From positions 1-64,000 of the forward strand of contig MU867070.1 in assembly GCA_033725935.1 (NCBI GenBank): a stretch of 64,000 nt of DNA, read 5' to 3'. The notes below the pieces were generated by a model. That model was not told where the DNA came from. It was given only the letters and a program-made list of their open reading frames with translations, and did no database searches. The translations under genes and the position numbers were made by a program. The stretch is from Cladorrhinum sp. PSN259. Lineage: Eukaryota; Ascomycota; Sordariomycetes; Sordariales; Podosporaceae. Shown here one piece after another: positions 1 through 11,628 of this stretch. Numbering within the stretch: the stretch's first letter is position 1; each line of letters starts with the position of its first letter.

Positions 1-142
1 AAAAAATAAAAATTAATTAAAAAATAACCCCAAACCAACCCCACTTAACAACAACCTAAAAAAAAATAAAGCCTTTACTTTATAAAAAGACACCGACCCA
101 ACCCCCCCCCCCCCCCCCCCCCCCGGTAATACCAAACGCTCT
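1..142. repeat. Low-complexity window edge with C homopolymer
   Basis: This stretch is A/T-rich simple sequence followed by an uninterrupted run of about 22 C (roughly 103-124), directly downstream of the kinase stop codon. It resembles the homopolymer-rich sequence near the assembly gap at 35.8 kb, so base accuracy here may be poor. I see no gene. Confidence 0.6.
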
Positions 143-2564
143 TCATAAAGGTTCCCATCCCCCATACTTTGCTGCCATGGGCGCGGCACAAAGTAAACCA
201 GCGTGATATTTACTGAACGTTCCTAAAACAACAAAATGCAAAGTCAATAACAATAAGCTTCTTCTCCAGCCTCGCAGCCAGTGCCACTGATGCTGTCGGT
301 CCGTTGAGTTGATGATTGTGCCGTGGATGGAACCATTCCCTAACCGTGGGCTCCCGCCATTGACATACCCGTTTCCCCCAAGATCAACCAGGTCAGTCAC
401 CGCCAACCCAAAAAGTGTAGCTATGAAGCCCATGGATGCGCTGTAGGGCCAGCATGTCCAGCTTAGACTTGAGATCTTGAGCCCCAGTAACGTGAGCCTG
501 AGTATTACATCATTCATTTCCCACCATCTGGCCACCTTGTACTGTACCAAGACAGCTTCATTTCGCACTCGCTCTAGCCTAGTAGTAGGCGGTGCCATGA
601 GTAGTGGTGTAGTGATAGCTATTGGAGAAGGCAACGGAGGGCTGACGGCGCTGCCGTTTCTCCGAGCGCGCTCGGGTGAGTGTGAAGCACTCCTCGTGAG
701 GACTAATGAGTTATGTGACCGGCGTTGCCGAACCGTAGAGCTGGCAGGCTGTTCGAAAGGATTGGTTCGTGTTTGTACGAGCTGACCAGGCGGTGCGGGC
801 GGATAGCAACTGAGAGGGCTAGGGTTGTCGTCTCCTTCATCTGCCACCGAGTTCACTCGTGCCTGTTTGGCGGGGTCTGTACGACGATTAGAGCCCTCGC
901 GTGGTTTAGAGACATTTGTAGAAGGCGAAAGAAAAGATGACGAACCTGGGACTGGTGTGCTGGGGGGCATGGGTGAATCGAGGTTTTGGATCCTTCGGCC
1001 AGCCAAACCAATAGAGGAGGGGTTGGAGTTTGGACGCATGGCGTTTAGGCCCTCCAAGGGCGCTTCCCCTTTCATTGCACCGAGCACTTCACTCGCGGTT
1101 GGACGCTCAGCAGGGTTGACAGAAAGCAGCTTCTTAAGGAGCTGGTACAGCTTAGGAGGTAGGTCAGGTCGCTCCCTACGCTCATCTTGGAACCCCTTCC
1201 AGTCTGTAATCTCTGCACGAAGCAGATCAATATCTTCAAGCTCCTCGTGAACGGCGTTGGCGAAGTGATACGGCAACCGTCCAAAACACATAAAGTACAG
1301 AATCATACCGAGTGAGAAAATATCGGACTTTGTCGTGAAGTTACCGTATATTCCCGTGGAATCTTTCTTGAGGACTTCCGGTGCGCAGTAAGAGATTGTG
1401 CCCGTTGATCCCGTAGAGTTACGAACAGCGTTTTCTGGCTGAACCTCGCCAAAGTCGCTAATGAGGCAGTTCAGCTGGGAACCCTCCCGGTGAAGCAAGC
1501 AATTACTCGGCTTCAAGTCTCGATGGATGTAATTTGACGCGTGTAGATATGCTAAGCCAGATGTGATATCCTTGAAAAGAGAGTATATCTCTTCAGGAGG
1601 TAAACGTCGTTGCAGTTCAGGACGCTGTGACTGGAGTTGACCTTTGGAACGACGACGTATCTGCGCCTTGAGCTGCTCTTTGGTCATCTCCCTCGGTATA
1701 TCCCCAATAACGTAGTGTAGAAGGTCGCCGCCATTGCAGTACTGTTGCAGGATAAAGGCGCATGCGACACTGGGTCCAAACTGAGTGATCTGTACATCCT
1801 CTAACCACACATGGCGGTAGGAAACTAAGTTGGGGTGTGACAGCTTCGCGAGCAGTTCCACCTCAACCAAGACCTTCTCCAGCCAAGCATGGTCATCTCC
1901 GACGGGGACTCGCTTGCAGGCGAACTCTCCCAGGAAACAGCCATCTATTTCGTGGCGGACTAGCAGAACCACACCTTTGCCACCTCTGCCAAGCTCGCGC
2001 TCCTCCATGAAGAAAGAGTTGAAGTAGTTTGGACTGAAAGCCTCCCGCCGTATCCTTCCACTACTCTGAGGAGCAGGGACACTGCTCACAAACTCGGCAT
2101 TTTGTGTCCCTTCGGTGCCATCATCGTCAGAGACAGCTGCTGGTACTGGTTCGACTAAGCGGCGAATAGGGCTCGACGGAGGACGTTGCTGGGCGACACT
2201 ACGGCGATAGTTGCCGGCGCGTAGCATGCGAAAGTAATCAGGGTCGACATAGGTCTCATGGCGGTTCGGAGTATGGTTGTCGAAATGTCGTTCGGGAGAT
2301 GAAGACCGCCATGGTTGGTGGCAAGTGGGACATTCGGTAATATCAAGACCGCGAATCTCGAGTCGTAGCGATGTAGGGTCGCGGACAACGATAGCATTAT
2401 GATGGCGGCTGTTCAGGGTTCAAAATTAGTCTCTAACTCCATTGATTATTGGAGCTTGCGATAGCTTCAGATGGAGGGGTGGTATGACGTAGATCAGGGA
2501 AATGTGGAGAGACCTACAGGACGATTTCGCGGCCCTCGCGAGGGTGATATGGGACAAGCGACAT
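143..2564 (-). CDS. iks1: IKS1-type serine/threonine protein kinase with C-terminal membrane segments
   Basis: Two exons (2564-2518 and 2408-143) join across a 109-bp intron with a GTAGGT donor, an ACTAAT branch point and a CAG acceptor, giving about 770 residues. The micro-exon start (MSLVPYHPREG) was chosen because it joins in frame to a Cys-containing N-terminal block (ECPTCHQPW) that would be lost if translation began at 2227. The kinase domain spans roughly residues 148-480: glycine loop GRGGKGVV, catalytic HRDLKPSN near 314, DFG, then an APE motif. A long Ser/Pro-rich linker follows, then two or three hydrophobic segments (about 645-690 and 730-752). A kinase with C-terminal membrane spans is the architecture of fungal Iks1, a poorly characterised kinase in yeast. 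The substrate is unknown. The kinase call is certain; the subfamily is likely. Confidence 0.85.
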
Positions 2565-3249
2565 GGCTTCACGATGCGCCCTGGGATTTGAGATGGCCCA
2601 TGTTTGGCAGTGAGGTAAAGAAACGATTTGAAGGTCCTTGCAATGATCAGTTCCACGGGTTCTTGTGGTGATGGCGATTATTGCTGGACCGGGAAACCTG
2701 GACTGTACAAACTCTGGAGGAAAGAAAGTTTGAAGGGCGCGCACTTCTTTGCGCAGCGCATTTGATTTTTTGGTGGGGTGGTGCCTGCGCGGCGGCGCTG
2801 ATCGAACTCTTAGCACATTATGATCCCTGTAGCATGCAGAGTTGGCTTGGCATCACCCTCCAGGAAGCACCAATCCAGGTTCACTTCCCGAACAAACACT
2901 TTCACTACGTTCATCTTCATTGACAAGTTCAGTGGATTGAGAAAAGATTACGCACGGTTGCCTCACTAAGATACAATGTTTCTTTTATCACTCAAGGGGC
3001 ACATTTCCAGGTTCTTTGTTCATTCCGTCAACTCGCTTTCTTCCTCAGTTTCCTGACTGACAGATCATGGTCGCATCCGAGCAATATCGAATTGACCAAT
3101 CGCATAAAGGCCCTTCGATGACGAGAATATCCTCTTCCAATCATTGTCAAGATACTGATTTAGGTCTATTCACCGCTAAAATGCAAGCAACATTGATCGA
3201 AAAGCAATACAAAGCAAATTTCCTTTCGCTCCCGCACTGTCTACGATTG
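2565..3249. other. Intergenic: kinase promoter and permease 3' flank
   Basis: This stretch lies between the kinase start (transcribed leftward) and the permease stop. I see no convincing codon bias or splice-linked exons; the open frames are short and mutually overlapping. Confidence 0.5.
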
Positions 3250-4549
3250 TTACACCGCAGGGACGACTGCCTCTCCGGTGGTGACGCTCCCGGGACCGAA
3301 GTCGGGATGACCGCCCAACGTCCCCCAGATATCCCCCACGTAATTGCAGGGCTTGACTCCCTTGTCAAAGGTGGTATCCCAGTCACCCATTATACCCTTG
3401 ACGATCTCGATACCTGCTTGGTAGATGTTCTGGATGGCGACCACGAATCCGTTCTGCTGAAGAACGAGCAGGTGCTGGTATGGTGTGACACCCGGAGGTG
3501 GCCGGTCGAAGTTAGAACCTGGGTTACGATTCGTCAGCAGCTTGTTTGCCTCTGGCTCGCTTTCAACAAGCACTTACCTGTCCGCATCACGATGACACGG
3601 GCAAAATCAACAAGACGGTGGACGTGCATCCGCACCAAGACCTCTAGCGTGGCGTTGTCTTCCTGAGCTGTCATACAATAAACACCAGTGCCGTTGGTTA
3701 GGACGCTGGTAATGTTTTCAAAGGCTTCGCTAAGTAGTGCTCCCGAATAGTACACGTCGCTAGTTGCGGAATCGCACTTAACCACAGAGGGAGAATTAGT
3801 CGCCTGGGCAAAGATCCGACCCGCAGGCTGGTACCGTGCCCGGTAGGCTTGGGATGAATCGTTGTCAGTCAGATTGGCGTTGATCGCGTAGTTGTACGCC
3901 ACATCGCGCAGCGCTTGGTTGAGCTCCATCACTTCGGTACCGTACAGAGTGGTGGGGTATGAGTTCGGCATCATCGTTCCGTACGTGACGTAGCCCGTTG
4001 TGAAGTTCTCGGGCATCTCACGGGCATCGAACTCGTACTGCAGAGCAACTTGGACGGCGTACCGGGCGAGGGCGACGCCACCAATTGTCGAGTGCTTCGG
4101 GTTGACACCGCCAATGCCTGCAACCAGGAAGTAGGTCTTGAGAAGGTCAAACTGGTTGGAAAGCACCAGCGCCATCATGGTTGATGCTGCGTTGATTTCG
4201 CCTTCGCAGGTGGTAACCTGGCAGATTGATCCGCCAAGTGTGCAGTGCACATACGGATACTTGGGAGACAGGCCGGGTACCGAAACGTTCAGAGCAAGGA
4301 GATCACCGAGCCCACTGTTTGGAAGATTCTTGTACCAGACTTCGGCTTCGGGAGCAAACTTGCGGAATGTCAGCATCTTCATCATTTTGACGTCGCACTT
4401 TGTGAAACAAAACTTACCATGCTGACGATCATGACTTTGGGAACCAGCTTATCATGAGGCTTCGTAGGCATCGGGATATTTGTAAGTGCAGCCATGCCGA
4501 TGTGGCATAGAGCCAGCAGCGAGGCGATGACACACGACAGGAATCGCAT
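3250..4549 (-). CDS. Purine nucleoside permease (NUP family)
   Basis: Three exons (4549-4418, 4358-3578, 3518-3250) are separated by two 59-bp introns with GTAAGT donors and AAG/CAG acceptors, giving 393 residues. An N-terminal signal peptide (MRFLSCVIASLLALCHIGMA) is followed by the NUP-family core: FAPEAEVW at the start of exon 2, then CTLGGSICQVTTCEGEINAA, VAGIGGVNP and FDAREMPENF. The family is named for Candida albicans Nup, implicated in nucleoside uptake. It lacks the many membrane spans of a classical transporter and resembles a nucleoside-phosphorylase fold, so it may bind or cleave nucleosides outside the cell rather than form a channel. The exon 2/3 junction rebuilds a continuous motif (RTGSNFDRPPPG), which supports the gene model. 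Confidence 0.88.
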
Positions 4550-5805
4550 CTTGACAGCTCCTGCAATCCAAGGGAGGCCCTAGCGGTCGGTGTATCAGAC
4601 TACAGTTAGTCGATGACTATGGCAAGCAGTCCTGGAAGATGCGTCGGATTCGGCCTCGAGATGGGCAGTGGTAAACGCGCGCCGGCGTTGATATGTATGA
4701 GGGTAGATGCAGGGAATTTGAGCGAGTGCCAGGTGGTTAAGGATGAAGTGCTGCAAGAAGCCTCGACTTTCGACGAATAAAACAGATTGCCGGCCAAACG
4801 ACCAAGGTATAAAGTTTGAAAGCTGTAAATTTGGAGATCGGACGGGAAAGTGCCCTTCCACTTTCTTTCCGGATGGGCTGCTGCTGCTCCGCCTCCTCCG
4901 GCTGCTGCTGCTGCTGCTGCGGTTTGCCAGGTCGGACTGTATGGAATGCGAGCAATGGGTGTTTTTTTGTATCCTCGGATTTGCCTGTCAGTACAAGATA
5001 AAGGCTGGTTGATATTCACTTTATCCCAATCTTAAAATATGTGAATGAGGGCTTGAATTTAAGCTTATTTGCGCCAGGGCCCTTTCACTTTTCAGACGGC
5101 ATCAGCCTCCTTATCACAAGCCGATATCATTACTCGCGCGCCTCTTATCCAGCTGGTATGTTTTTGAGCTTGCTCCACTACCTTGGCCATGACCGCTGGA
5201 TGGAAAGGGGCCACGAATAATTAGATATCAGAATTACCGAGCTGTATACATGGCTTTATAGGAATGTTACCATGGGAAACTCCAGCCTGAGTCTGACAGC
5301 GGGACACACAGCAGAAGGTCTGGAGTTGTGCGACGCTACCCTGAGACATCGATTTGTGTGTTGCCATATCAAGTGTGACCCAAAATAGGGTCCAATTGTT
5401 GTGAATTCATTGACCCAGCACGAAGGATGTTTGGCATGGTGATGCTTATCAGTTCCAGTCCCATTGGCTCCCTGGTAGATCAAGGCCGCCAGACTCACCT
5501 TGCTGATAGCTCTCTTGGCTAATATGCCATGTATTGATTTGTTTCAGCTGGAGTGGAAGCCATCAGTAAGACAATACGGAGTTCTATCGGCCGAAGCTGG
5601 CACACATGAAAAACAACCGGCGGTTGGTGCATGTAGTTTATACTCAGAGAATTGAGAAGTTCAAGCCGCAGATGTCTGATTTATTACCACACTTCTACAT
5701 CATTACATCAGACAAGTGTTTCCAGCCTCTCTAACCACAAAAGGAACCATATCCAAACATCAAGCCCTGAGATTATAGAAAACTTCAAAGCACACCGCAA
5801 AAAAT
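4550..5805. other. Intergenic with a CTG-rich microsatellite
   Basis: No gene recognised. A CTG/CTC trinucleotide run lies at about 4875-4922 and produces leucine-, alanine- or cysteine-rich shadow frames on either strand; none has a sensible start or neighbouring exons. The right part is probably the 3' flank of the NmrA-like gene. Confidence 0.5.
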
Positions 5806-6846
5806 TCAAGCCCCTTTCCATCCATCTGAAGCACCCAACTTGAAGGGATTCTCCCTGAAATATTCCTCCAAACTAATCAACCCCTTTTTCGAAGGCAAAT
5901 CCCTCATGTTATCCCTCGCCCACTGCATCTTTTCTTCGCTCCCGTCACCGTAATACCCAAACTCCTCATTAGCAGCGAGCCCGTCGATAAACACGTCGGC
6001 AATCTCGTCAGGTAATCCCAGTCCCCTTTTAAACTCCTCAACCGAAACCTGCTTGTACACTACTTTCTCCCCCGTAGCCTTGGACAGCAACTCTGCAATT
6101 TCCGTGAGAGTGTATGATCCCTGGGCGGCGCAAAATGTTTTTCCTTGGTATTTCTCGGGATCGGCGAGGATGGCGGCCACGAATTTCCCGCCGTCGCCTA
6201 TGGCATCTACGAAGGGGAGTTTGGACTGCGGGGCATTGAAGCGGACGAGCTCCCACGTCTTTGGGCCACCGTCCGAGTCCGGCGAGGAGTCCGCACTGAG
6301 ACGGGGGGCCAGAAAGGGTTGGGTGTAAAAGTTTTGCATAAAGAACGCGGGCGCGTAAAAGGATGATTTGATGCCGGGCAGGGAGCGGATGTACTCTTCA
6401 GCCTTGAACTTGGCGTCGAAGGCTGTGCACTTGGTGTATTTCCCGTTTGAGATGGCGGAGACGGAAGGGAGGGTGCTGAAGATTAGATACTGCACCGAGG
6501 CGGCGACGCAGGTGTCGGCTATGGCTTTGGCCTGACTGAATTCCGACTCGACAGCGTTGGGGCCGAAGGAGGGGACGGTCATTGCGAAGACTGTGTGTAC
6601 TGAAGTGAGGGCGGGGAGCAAGGTGGAAGGGGAGGTGACGTCTGCGGAGACGAGGCTGATCGAGGGGTGGGATTGCAGGAGGGATTGAGAGGCTGGAGAG
6701 GAGACGTCGCGGGTTATGGCACGGATCGAGTACTGGGAGGAGAGAAGAGGGTCGGCGAGGACGTGCGCGATTAGGGCGCGGCCTTGTTGGCCTGTTGCGC
6801 CAAAGATGGCGAGCGTTTTCTTGGGGATTGAGGAGGAGGAAGACAT
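5806..6846 (-). CDS. NmrA-like NAD(P)-binding oxidoreductase (atypical SDR)
   Basis: An intronless 346-residue protein. After a Ser-rich leader, the Rossmann fold opens with a beta strand and the glycine motif AIFGATGQQGRALI (residues 12-25), as in NmrA and isoflavone-reductase-like proteins. Further family features are VSADVTSPSTLLPAL (the Asp after strand 3), YLIFSTLPSV, and a substrate-side segment ending in SLEEYFRENPF. Some relatives sense redox state by binding NAD(P) without catalysis, others reduce small molecules; nothing here separates the two. The lysine of a typical YxxxK catalytic pair is not evident, as expected for this group. It starts at the only sensible ATG, just upstream of the Rossmann strand. 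Confidence 0.88.
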   Translation of the reverse strand: MSSSSSIPKKTLAIFGATGQQGRALIAHVLADPLLSSQYSIRAITRDVSSPASQSLLQSHPSISLVSADVTSPSTLLPALTSVHTVFAMTVPSFGPNAVESEFSQAKAIADTCVAASVQYLIFSTLPSVSAISNGKYTKCTAFDAKFKAEEYIRSLPGIKSSFYAPAFFMQNFYTQPFLAPRLSADSSPDSDGGPKTWELVRFNAPQSKLPFVDAIGDGGKFVAAILADPEKYQGKTFCAAQGSYTLTEIAELLSKATGEKVVYKQVSVEEFKRGLGLPDEIADVFIDGLAANEEFGYYGDGSEEKMQWARDNMRDLPSKKGLISLEEYFRENPFKLGASDGWKGA

Positions 6847-8196
6847 TGTGAGTGGGTTTTGCCAGAGTGGGTGTCTATCAGAGTGTTGTACAGACTTCTT
6901 GAACTCCGACAGGAGAGGGCTGTGGTTGATTTTATAAACATTTAAGCTGACATGATAGGATAATAGTCGATCGTTATCCGTTTAGAGTTGAATATCTCTA
7001 GGACTTCAAATCTAAGCTGACAAAACAATCGACCCCCTTAGTCTGTGTTTTTTCCCCCTTTGGTCTGTGCTCCTTTCCCCTTTTGTCTATGTTTATGCAG
7101 AGTACTTGTGTTGCTGAGAATCGATTATATAATACAGGCACGGAATTCTGAAGCTTGAGAGATCTCACGGATCGCCGCGGCGCCGGCACGGACAAAAACT
7201 CCCAGCCGGGGCCCATCTCCGCGTTCATGTCGCACAAAGACATTGGCTTTGTCAACGCGAGTAGTGCTTATATAAAACTGTGACATCATTAAATAATGAT
7301 ATATGAAGACTTAGAGCGGGGTTGCGATATACGTGTACGATCCCCTGTAATATTGGCGATGTCTAAACTGGGTCACAACAGTCCAATTTCTATTTTTGGA
7401 ACATACAGTAGCTATACCACTTGCATATCGATCTCATAAATTTCACCTTGAAGTTGTTATTCCAGGTTGTGTTCCGCGCGTCATTCTTTTGATTGGCGTT
7501 GTAACCCCTCTGTGTGATGCAACGATAGCACATTCCAAACGGTTACAGACAGCAACAGTGGAACAAACAACGGTTACGACCGTTCCTTACATCAATCCAG
7601 CCGAGGTTGGTATTTCATGCCACAGGTGTTTCTAGTCTTGTGGGTCAGGTGAAATTAGTGCAGACAACAATAACTGATACAAGTACAGAACAACCAAGCC
7701 ACAGAAATCCAGTTGAAGCCATGTCCCAGCTGTCAGGAAGCATAGATAAAAGATTATTACTTGGGTAGCGAGCGCTTATAAAATATATGAACAGGCGGAT
7801 CGGGACGAAAATCGGTTACTAGCTCGCTCACCAGGTATCTGATTTACCCGGCTCAGGTGTGAGTTTGGGGTGCCATTAATCTTCGTTTTGTAACAAACGA
7901 GAGGGGTTGGGGACATCTACCAATGACTGTTGCCTTGGCTTGGGACCTAACAGACAAGGCTTCATGCCAAAAGCAGAAGATCAGTGTTGTGTTTCTGTAG
8001 TTGAGCCGGCTGGATGGTGCTCGGGTTCGCAAGCGAGATTGTGGATAAATTAAAAGCTTACCGGACACTGAAGGAGTGAGCTACGTCAAAGTATTACTGT
8101 CATGACTATTTATTCTGGTCGGTTCCTCAATGGTGAACCCGGGTTGAGAAGCTCATCTACTTCACCGTCGTTTCTACTTTACAACATCAAAACATC
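6847..8196. other. Intergenic, partly AT-rich
   Basis: Separates the NmrA-like gene (start at right edge, reading left) from the small secreted protein (reading right), so it should hold two divergent promoters. It is AT-rich around 7260-7320. I found no credible exons on either strand. Confidence 0.5.
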
Positions 8197-8527
8197 ATGA
8201 AGGCCTTCGTCGCTCTCCTTGCTCTTGGCTTCTTCGGAACTAGCGCCCTCGCGCAGCAGTGTCCCGGAGGTTGGAACCTTGAGGCCGATGATTGCATCTG
8301 CATGAGCAGCAGAAACGGAACTCTCCTCAGAACACAAACATTGGGATGCTGCAGAACGTTGGGATATAAAACATACGATAATGTAAGCCATAAACTCTGA
8401 GGTCAAAATGAATGCGCTGACACAAAAAAAAACCAAGATCTGCGCTGTTGATCGAAACGCGCGCCAAGATTTCAAGGACTGTTGCAAGGATCTGAAGCAG
8501 GAGAGTGTGATTGGACATTGCCGTTGA
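8197..8527 (+). CDS. Small secreted cysteine-rich protein
   Basis: Two exons (8197-8382 and 8438-8527) flank a 55-bp intron (GTAAGC donor, CTGAC branch point, AAG acceptor), giving 91 residues. A clear signal peptide (MKAFVALLALGFFGTSALAQ) precedes a mature chain of about 71 residues with nine cysteines arranged C, CxC, CC, C, CC, C. This is not the hydrophobin pattern and I could not match it to CFEM, LysM or killer-toxin-like spacing. Small, secreted and Cys-rich is the usual profile of a fungal effector-like or antimicrobial protein, but that role is inference. The odd number of cysteines leaves one free or allows dimerisation. Confidence 0.85.
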
Positions 8528-8985
8528 GTTGGGACATTGATGATGAAATGAGTTACGAATGTATATGAGGTACCTATTATGTTTGAGTTATTCTGATATT
8601 CTGTGGAGAAAGAATCGAGATTGGAAATTTCGGCCGAATTGATTGATTCAGTTGTCTTGTTCAAGTGTGCCCCTCATCCCCGGATCCCCCACTTTCCCCA
8701 ACGGCTCGACAACCAGGGCCTGTAGGGCGTGTGGCCCAAGCTTCACAATTTCCAGCGCGTCAAATGCACTATTTCCCCAACGTTGAAAGTCCCAGGTTGA
8801 CGACGTGACTTGTTCCACTGAACGCTGCAACAATTACCAGAGGTATTTTTAGTCATTGCCGCCCGAGCAGCAGCGAGTATACTGACAGAGGTTTTATACA
8901 GTCCAGCGACCCTCTGACACTTTCCGACCGAGCACAGAAACTTCCCGTCGATTGCCTTCATTGATTCGCGCGAGAGCTGAGCACG
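8528..8985. other. Intergenic, 458 bp
   Basis: Lies between two rightward genes. No ORF with plausible start or splice sites was seen; presumably the promoter of the downstream mitochondrial-type gene. Confidence 0.5.
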
Positions 8986-9514
8986 ATGCCATCAATACTT
9001 TCCAATGGACGACTGGTTAGCCAGAGCAAGAGGTGCTTGTCCCGCGCATTTCACACAACCCAAAATCTCCAGGCCAAGCCAACGTCCATGCCGAGATTTC
9101 AGAAGCCGGGATCTTCGTCCAAGGAAGGTTTCGAGAAAATAAATGTTGAGGAGTCAGCCGGCACGCCGAAACCAGCGACGCTCCAAAATCCTGTCGAGAC
9201 TGCGAGGCCAGTGAGGGTTGTCGCTCCTGAAACTCGTGCCACTCCACGTATCGTCGACACATCCAGCAAGAAATACAAACAGGCCGAAAGGCAGTGGGTT
9301 AGCGTGATTGTGGCACTGCCCATTCTGTTTGTTACATCTTATTTTCTTTTTGATAGACGTGAGTGCAGAGGAAGGTTCGGGGACAAGCATATTACCGATA
9401 CTGACTTGCGCAACAGTTGCTCTTGGACATGTTCCTCCAAGCTTACCCGGGACTGCCCCAAAAACCACAGAATCCGAGCCGCGACCGGAGCAAAAACCGG
9501 AGGGGCCCGCTTGA
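8986..9514 (+). CDS. Small single-pass membrane protein with mitochondrial presequence
   Basis: Two exons (8986-9358 and 9417-9514) around a 58-bp intron (GTGAGT donor, CTGAC branch point, CAG acceptor) give 156 residues. The N-terminus is basic and hydroxylated (RLVSQSKRCLSRAFHTTQ), ending in the RxFHTT motif common at fungal mitochondrial presequence cleavage sites. A Pro/Thr-rich middle is followed by one hydrophobic span (WVSVIVALPILFVTSYFLF, about residues 105-123) and a short charged Pro/Glu-rich tail. Splicing is supported because the frame continues as RLALGHVPPSLPG to a stop. I do not recognise the family; inner-membrane location is an inference from the presequence and the single span. 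Confidence 0.75.
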
Positions 9515-11628
9515 CGGGAGCAATCCCAACCTCTCTTCTTACTTTCGAATTCTGGGTCCTCAACCAAAAAAATCTGTCTATTTCGTATATCCCTGTTCGG
9601 TGACCTTTGTTACGACGGAGAGCGGCCGATAGATCCGATGCCATTCTTCAAGTGGGTGCAAAGACCTCCTCCTCCCAATCTCGGATCAGTATCCACAGCG
9701 ATAGTTTTTATCTGAGAACAGAAACTCGTCGGGTCCATTATGACGTGGGTCTCTCGCACGCTGTCTCCTTTTGTTAGCTGGGACTTCCGAGGCTCTTTGG
9801 CCACTGAGCACTACCTAAATATCCTCAGCTCTTCTCACCTTTGGTTACTAACAAATCTTGGGACTGTAAAACGCGCGTCATGGACTGATAAGTTGCTGAC
9901 ATGCCTGATGTTTAATAAGTATTTAAAATCCGGACGATATAGAGCTACTCGCCTCTTGCCTCTTGCCTCTTCCTCTCTCGGCCTCACAACTGGATACCGA
10001 TATTCCCACCCAACTTTTTTTTCTTTGGGGCTTCTAGCCAAGATTGCCCTCGGCGCACACCCCTGAAATGGGACAACTCCCTGATCCTGACCCCACCATC
10101 CATTGGGAGCTGCTCCTCTTTCTTCAGCGGTCTTGGATGCGGGGAAGTTGACCAGTAAGAAACTCCACCGAAGCTACCCAGCGAGCCCGCTTCCTGATGT
10201 TTGGGCTCTGATGCTGCCAGGACAGGAAGGGGTTTGTGGAGGAAATGACGAATCCTTGTGACCTCCAAAACGCCTCGGCCAAGGATCGTATCGCGCCCAC
10301 CACCGAGGCTCTTCTTCCGATCTCTAGCTTCTCAAGCCTGCATGGTGCATGCCACCGCACCACATGGTGTTAAGTACGGGTGGCTTACCGTGGATGTCCC
10401 TCCACCTGCTCATCCGCCCGCTTGCTAAGAGATTATGAATGCCATACATATAGCCGAAGATTCGCCAAAGAATTGCGGGTCGATCCTTTATCCACCGCGT
10501 GGCCCGTAGCTCTTCCATCTGTTCCAGAACGTGGAATATGGCTCGTTGGTCTCTATCGGGGCCCTTCAACGTTCAGCCGGTGCAACATTAGTATCGATGC
10601 CGTCCGCTGTGCATATCCGAATGATGATGCCTTTAGATACTGCAAAGCGATCACTCTGGACGGCCATCGGCAAAATGCCAATTCGACCGCCAGTTTGACC
10701 GGTCACCGTGCTGTGCTGGGAGGCCAGGATGCCCATTCGAGGGTTTTGTCACCGCTGTCACCCCTGTATCCACTTGATGGGACAGCCGGCTTTGTCACTC
10801 GTGGAGCCTGGAGAATAGCTGGGATCACTGCGGGGTGATTAGCTTGTCGGTCCACCCGTTGGATCTGTTCCCAAGTTTTAACCATTGACGAATCGGCTTG
10901 GAGGGAATCACCATCACACCCTGATATCCCGGTACGGCAGGCCAAGGTCAAGCGACATGCCGCATATTTGTGCGGCGAAACGAAGTGCCGCGGTTGAGGT
11001 GTAACACCGAAACCCCGAACTTTGCAATATTGCAAACACAACGACGATGAAAGGCCCCCTTATTCCTCAACAAGTTGAGATATTTTCTCTTATTCTTTTT
11101 TTCCACCCAAGGTGTGGATTCTCCCCGGATTTGCCCCTTAACCCCAGGTTTCCACCCCCAGACTTCACTAGTTCATCTTGGACGACTCCTCTTGACAGGA
11201 CTCACCAACAATCTTGGGACCATCCATTGGACACAGCGGTGGGTTAACCTCGGAACAAACACCCTGTTTAGGGCCTGTCATTGGCATCCAAGCATTAATC
11301 CAGATTCCTCACCCCAGCGAGGTGGGCCCGGTCCGTCAACGTCTAGCGTCACCAACGCAACCCCGGTGCTTGCGGGGTGGAAGACTAGTCTCGATAGGGA
11401 GTAGCCACGCTGCCTACGCTGCAACATCTTTAGACACGGCTCTTATTCACGGCGTGGCGATGGAGCTGTGATTTTAACAACCATGGGCCCTCCTTGCAAA
11501 AGCTCTGATGCTGAGATTTTTGAAAACGAAGCTCTCCCCCTCCTCCAGGATTGCGTCAGAGTCCGCTCTATCCTCAGATACCTTCGTCCCTGCAGCTTCA
11601 ACACACTGCATTCATACGAATCATCGCC
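9515..11628. other. Long intergenic region upstream of the Zn2Cys6 regulator
   Basis: About 2.1 kb with no recognised gene. Several frames of 80-150 codons exist on both strands but overlap one another, lack codon bias and show no linked exons. Given the length, it probably holds an extended regulatory region and 5' leader of the transcription factor; short upstream ATGs occur in the last 200 bp (for example near 11468). Confidence 0.45.

Noticed and set aside
4860..5035. Leu-, Ala- or Cys-rich small proteins from the CTG-rich stretch
   Set aside because: They are products of a trinucleotide microsatellite read in several frames; no start context, partner exon or conserved segment.
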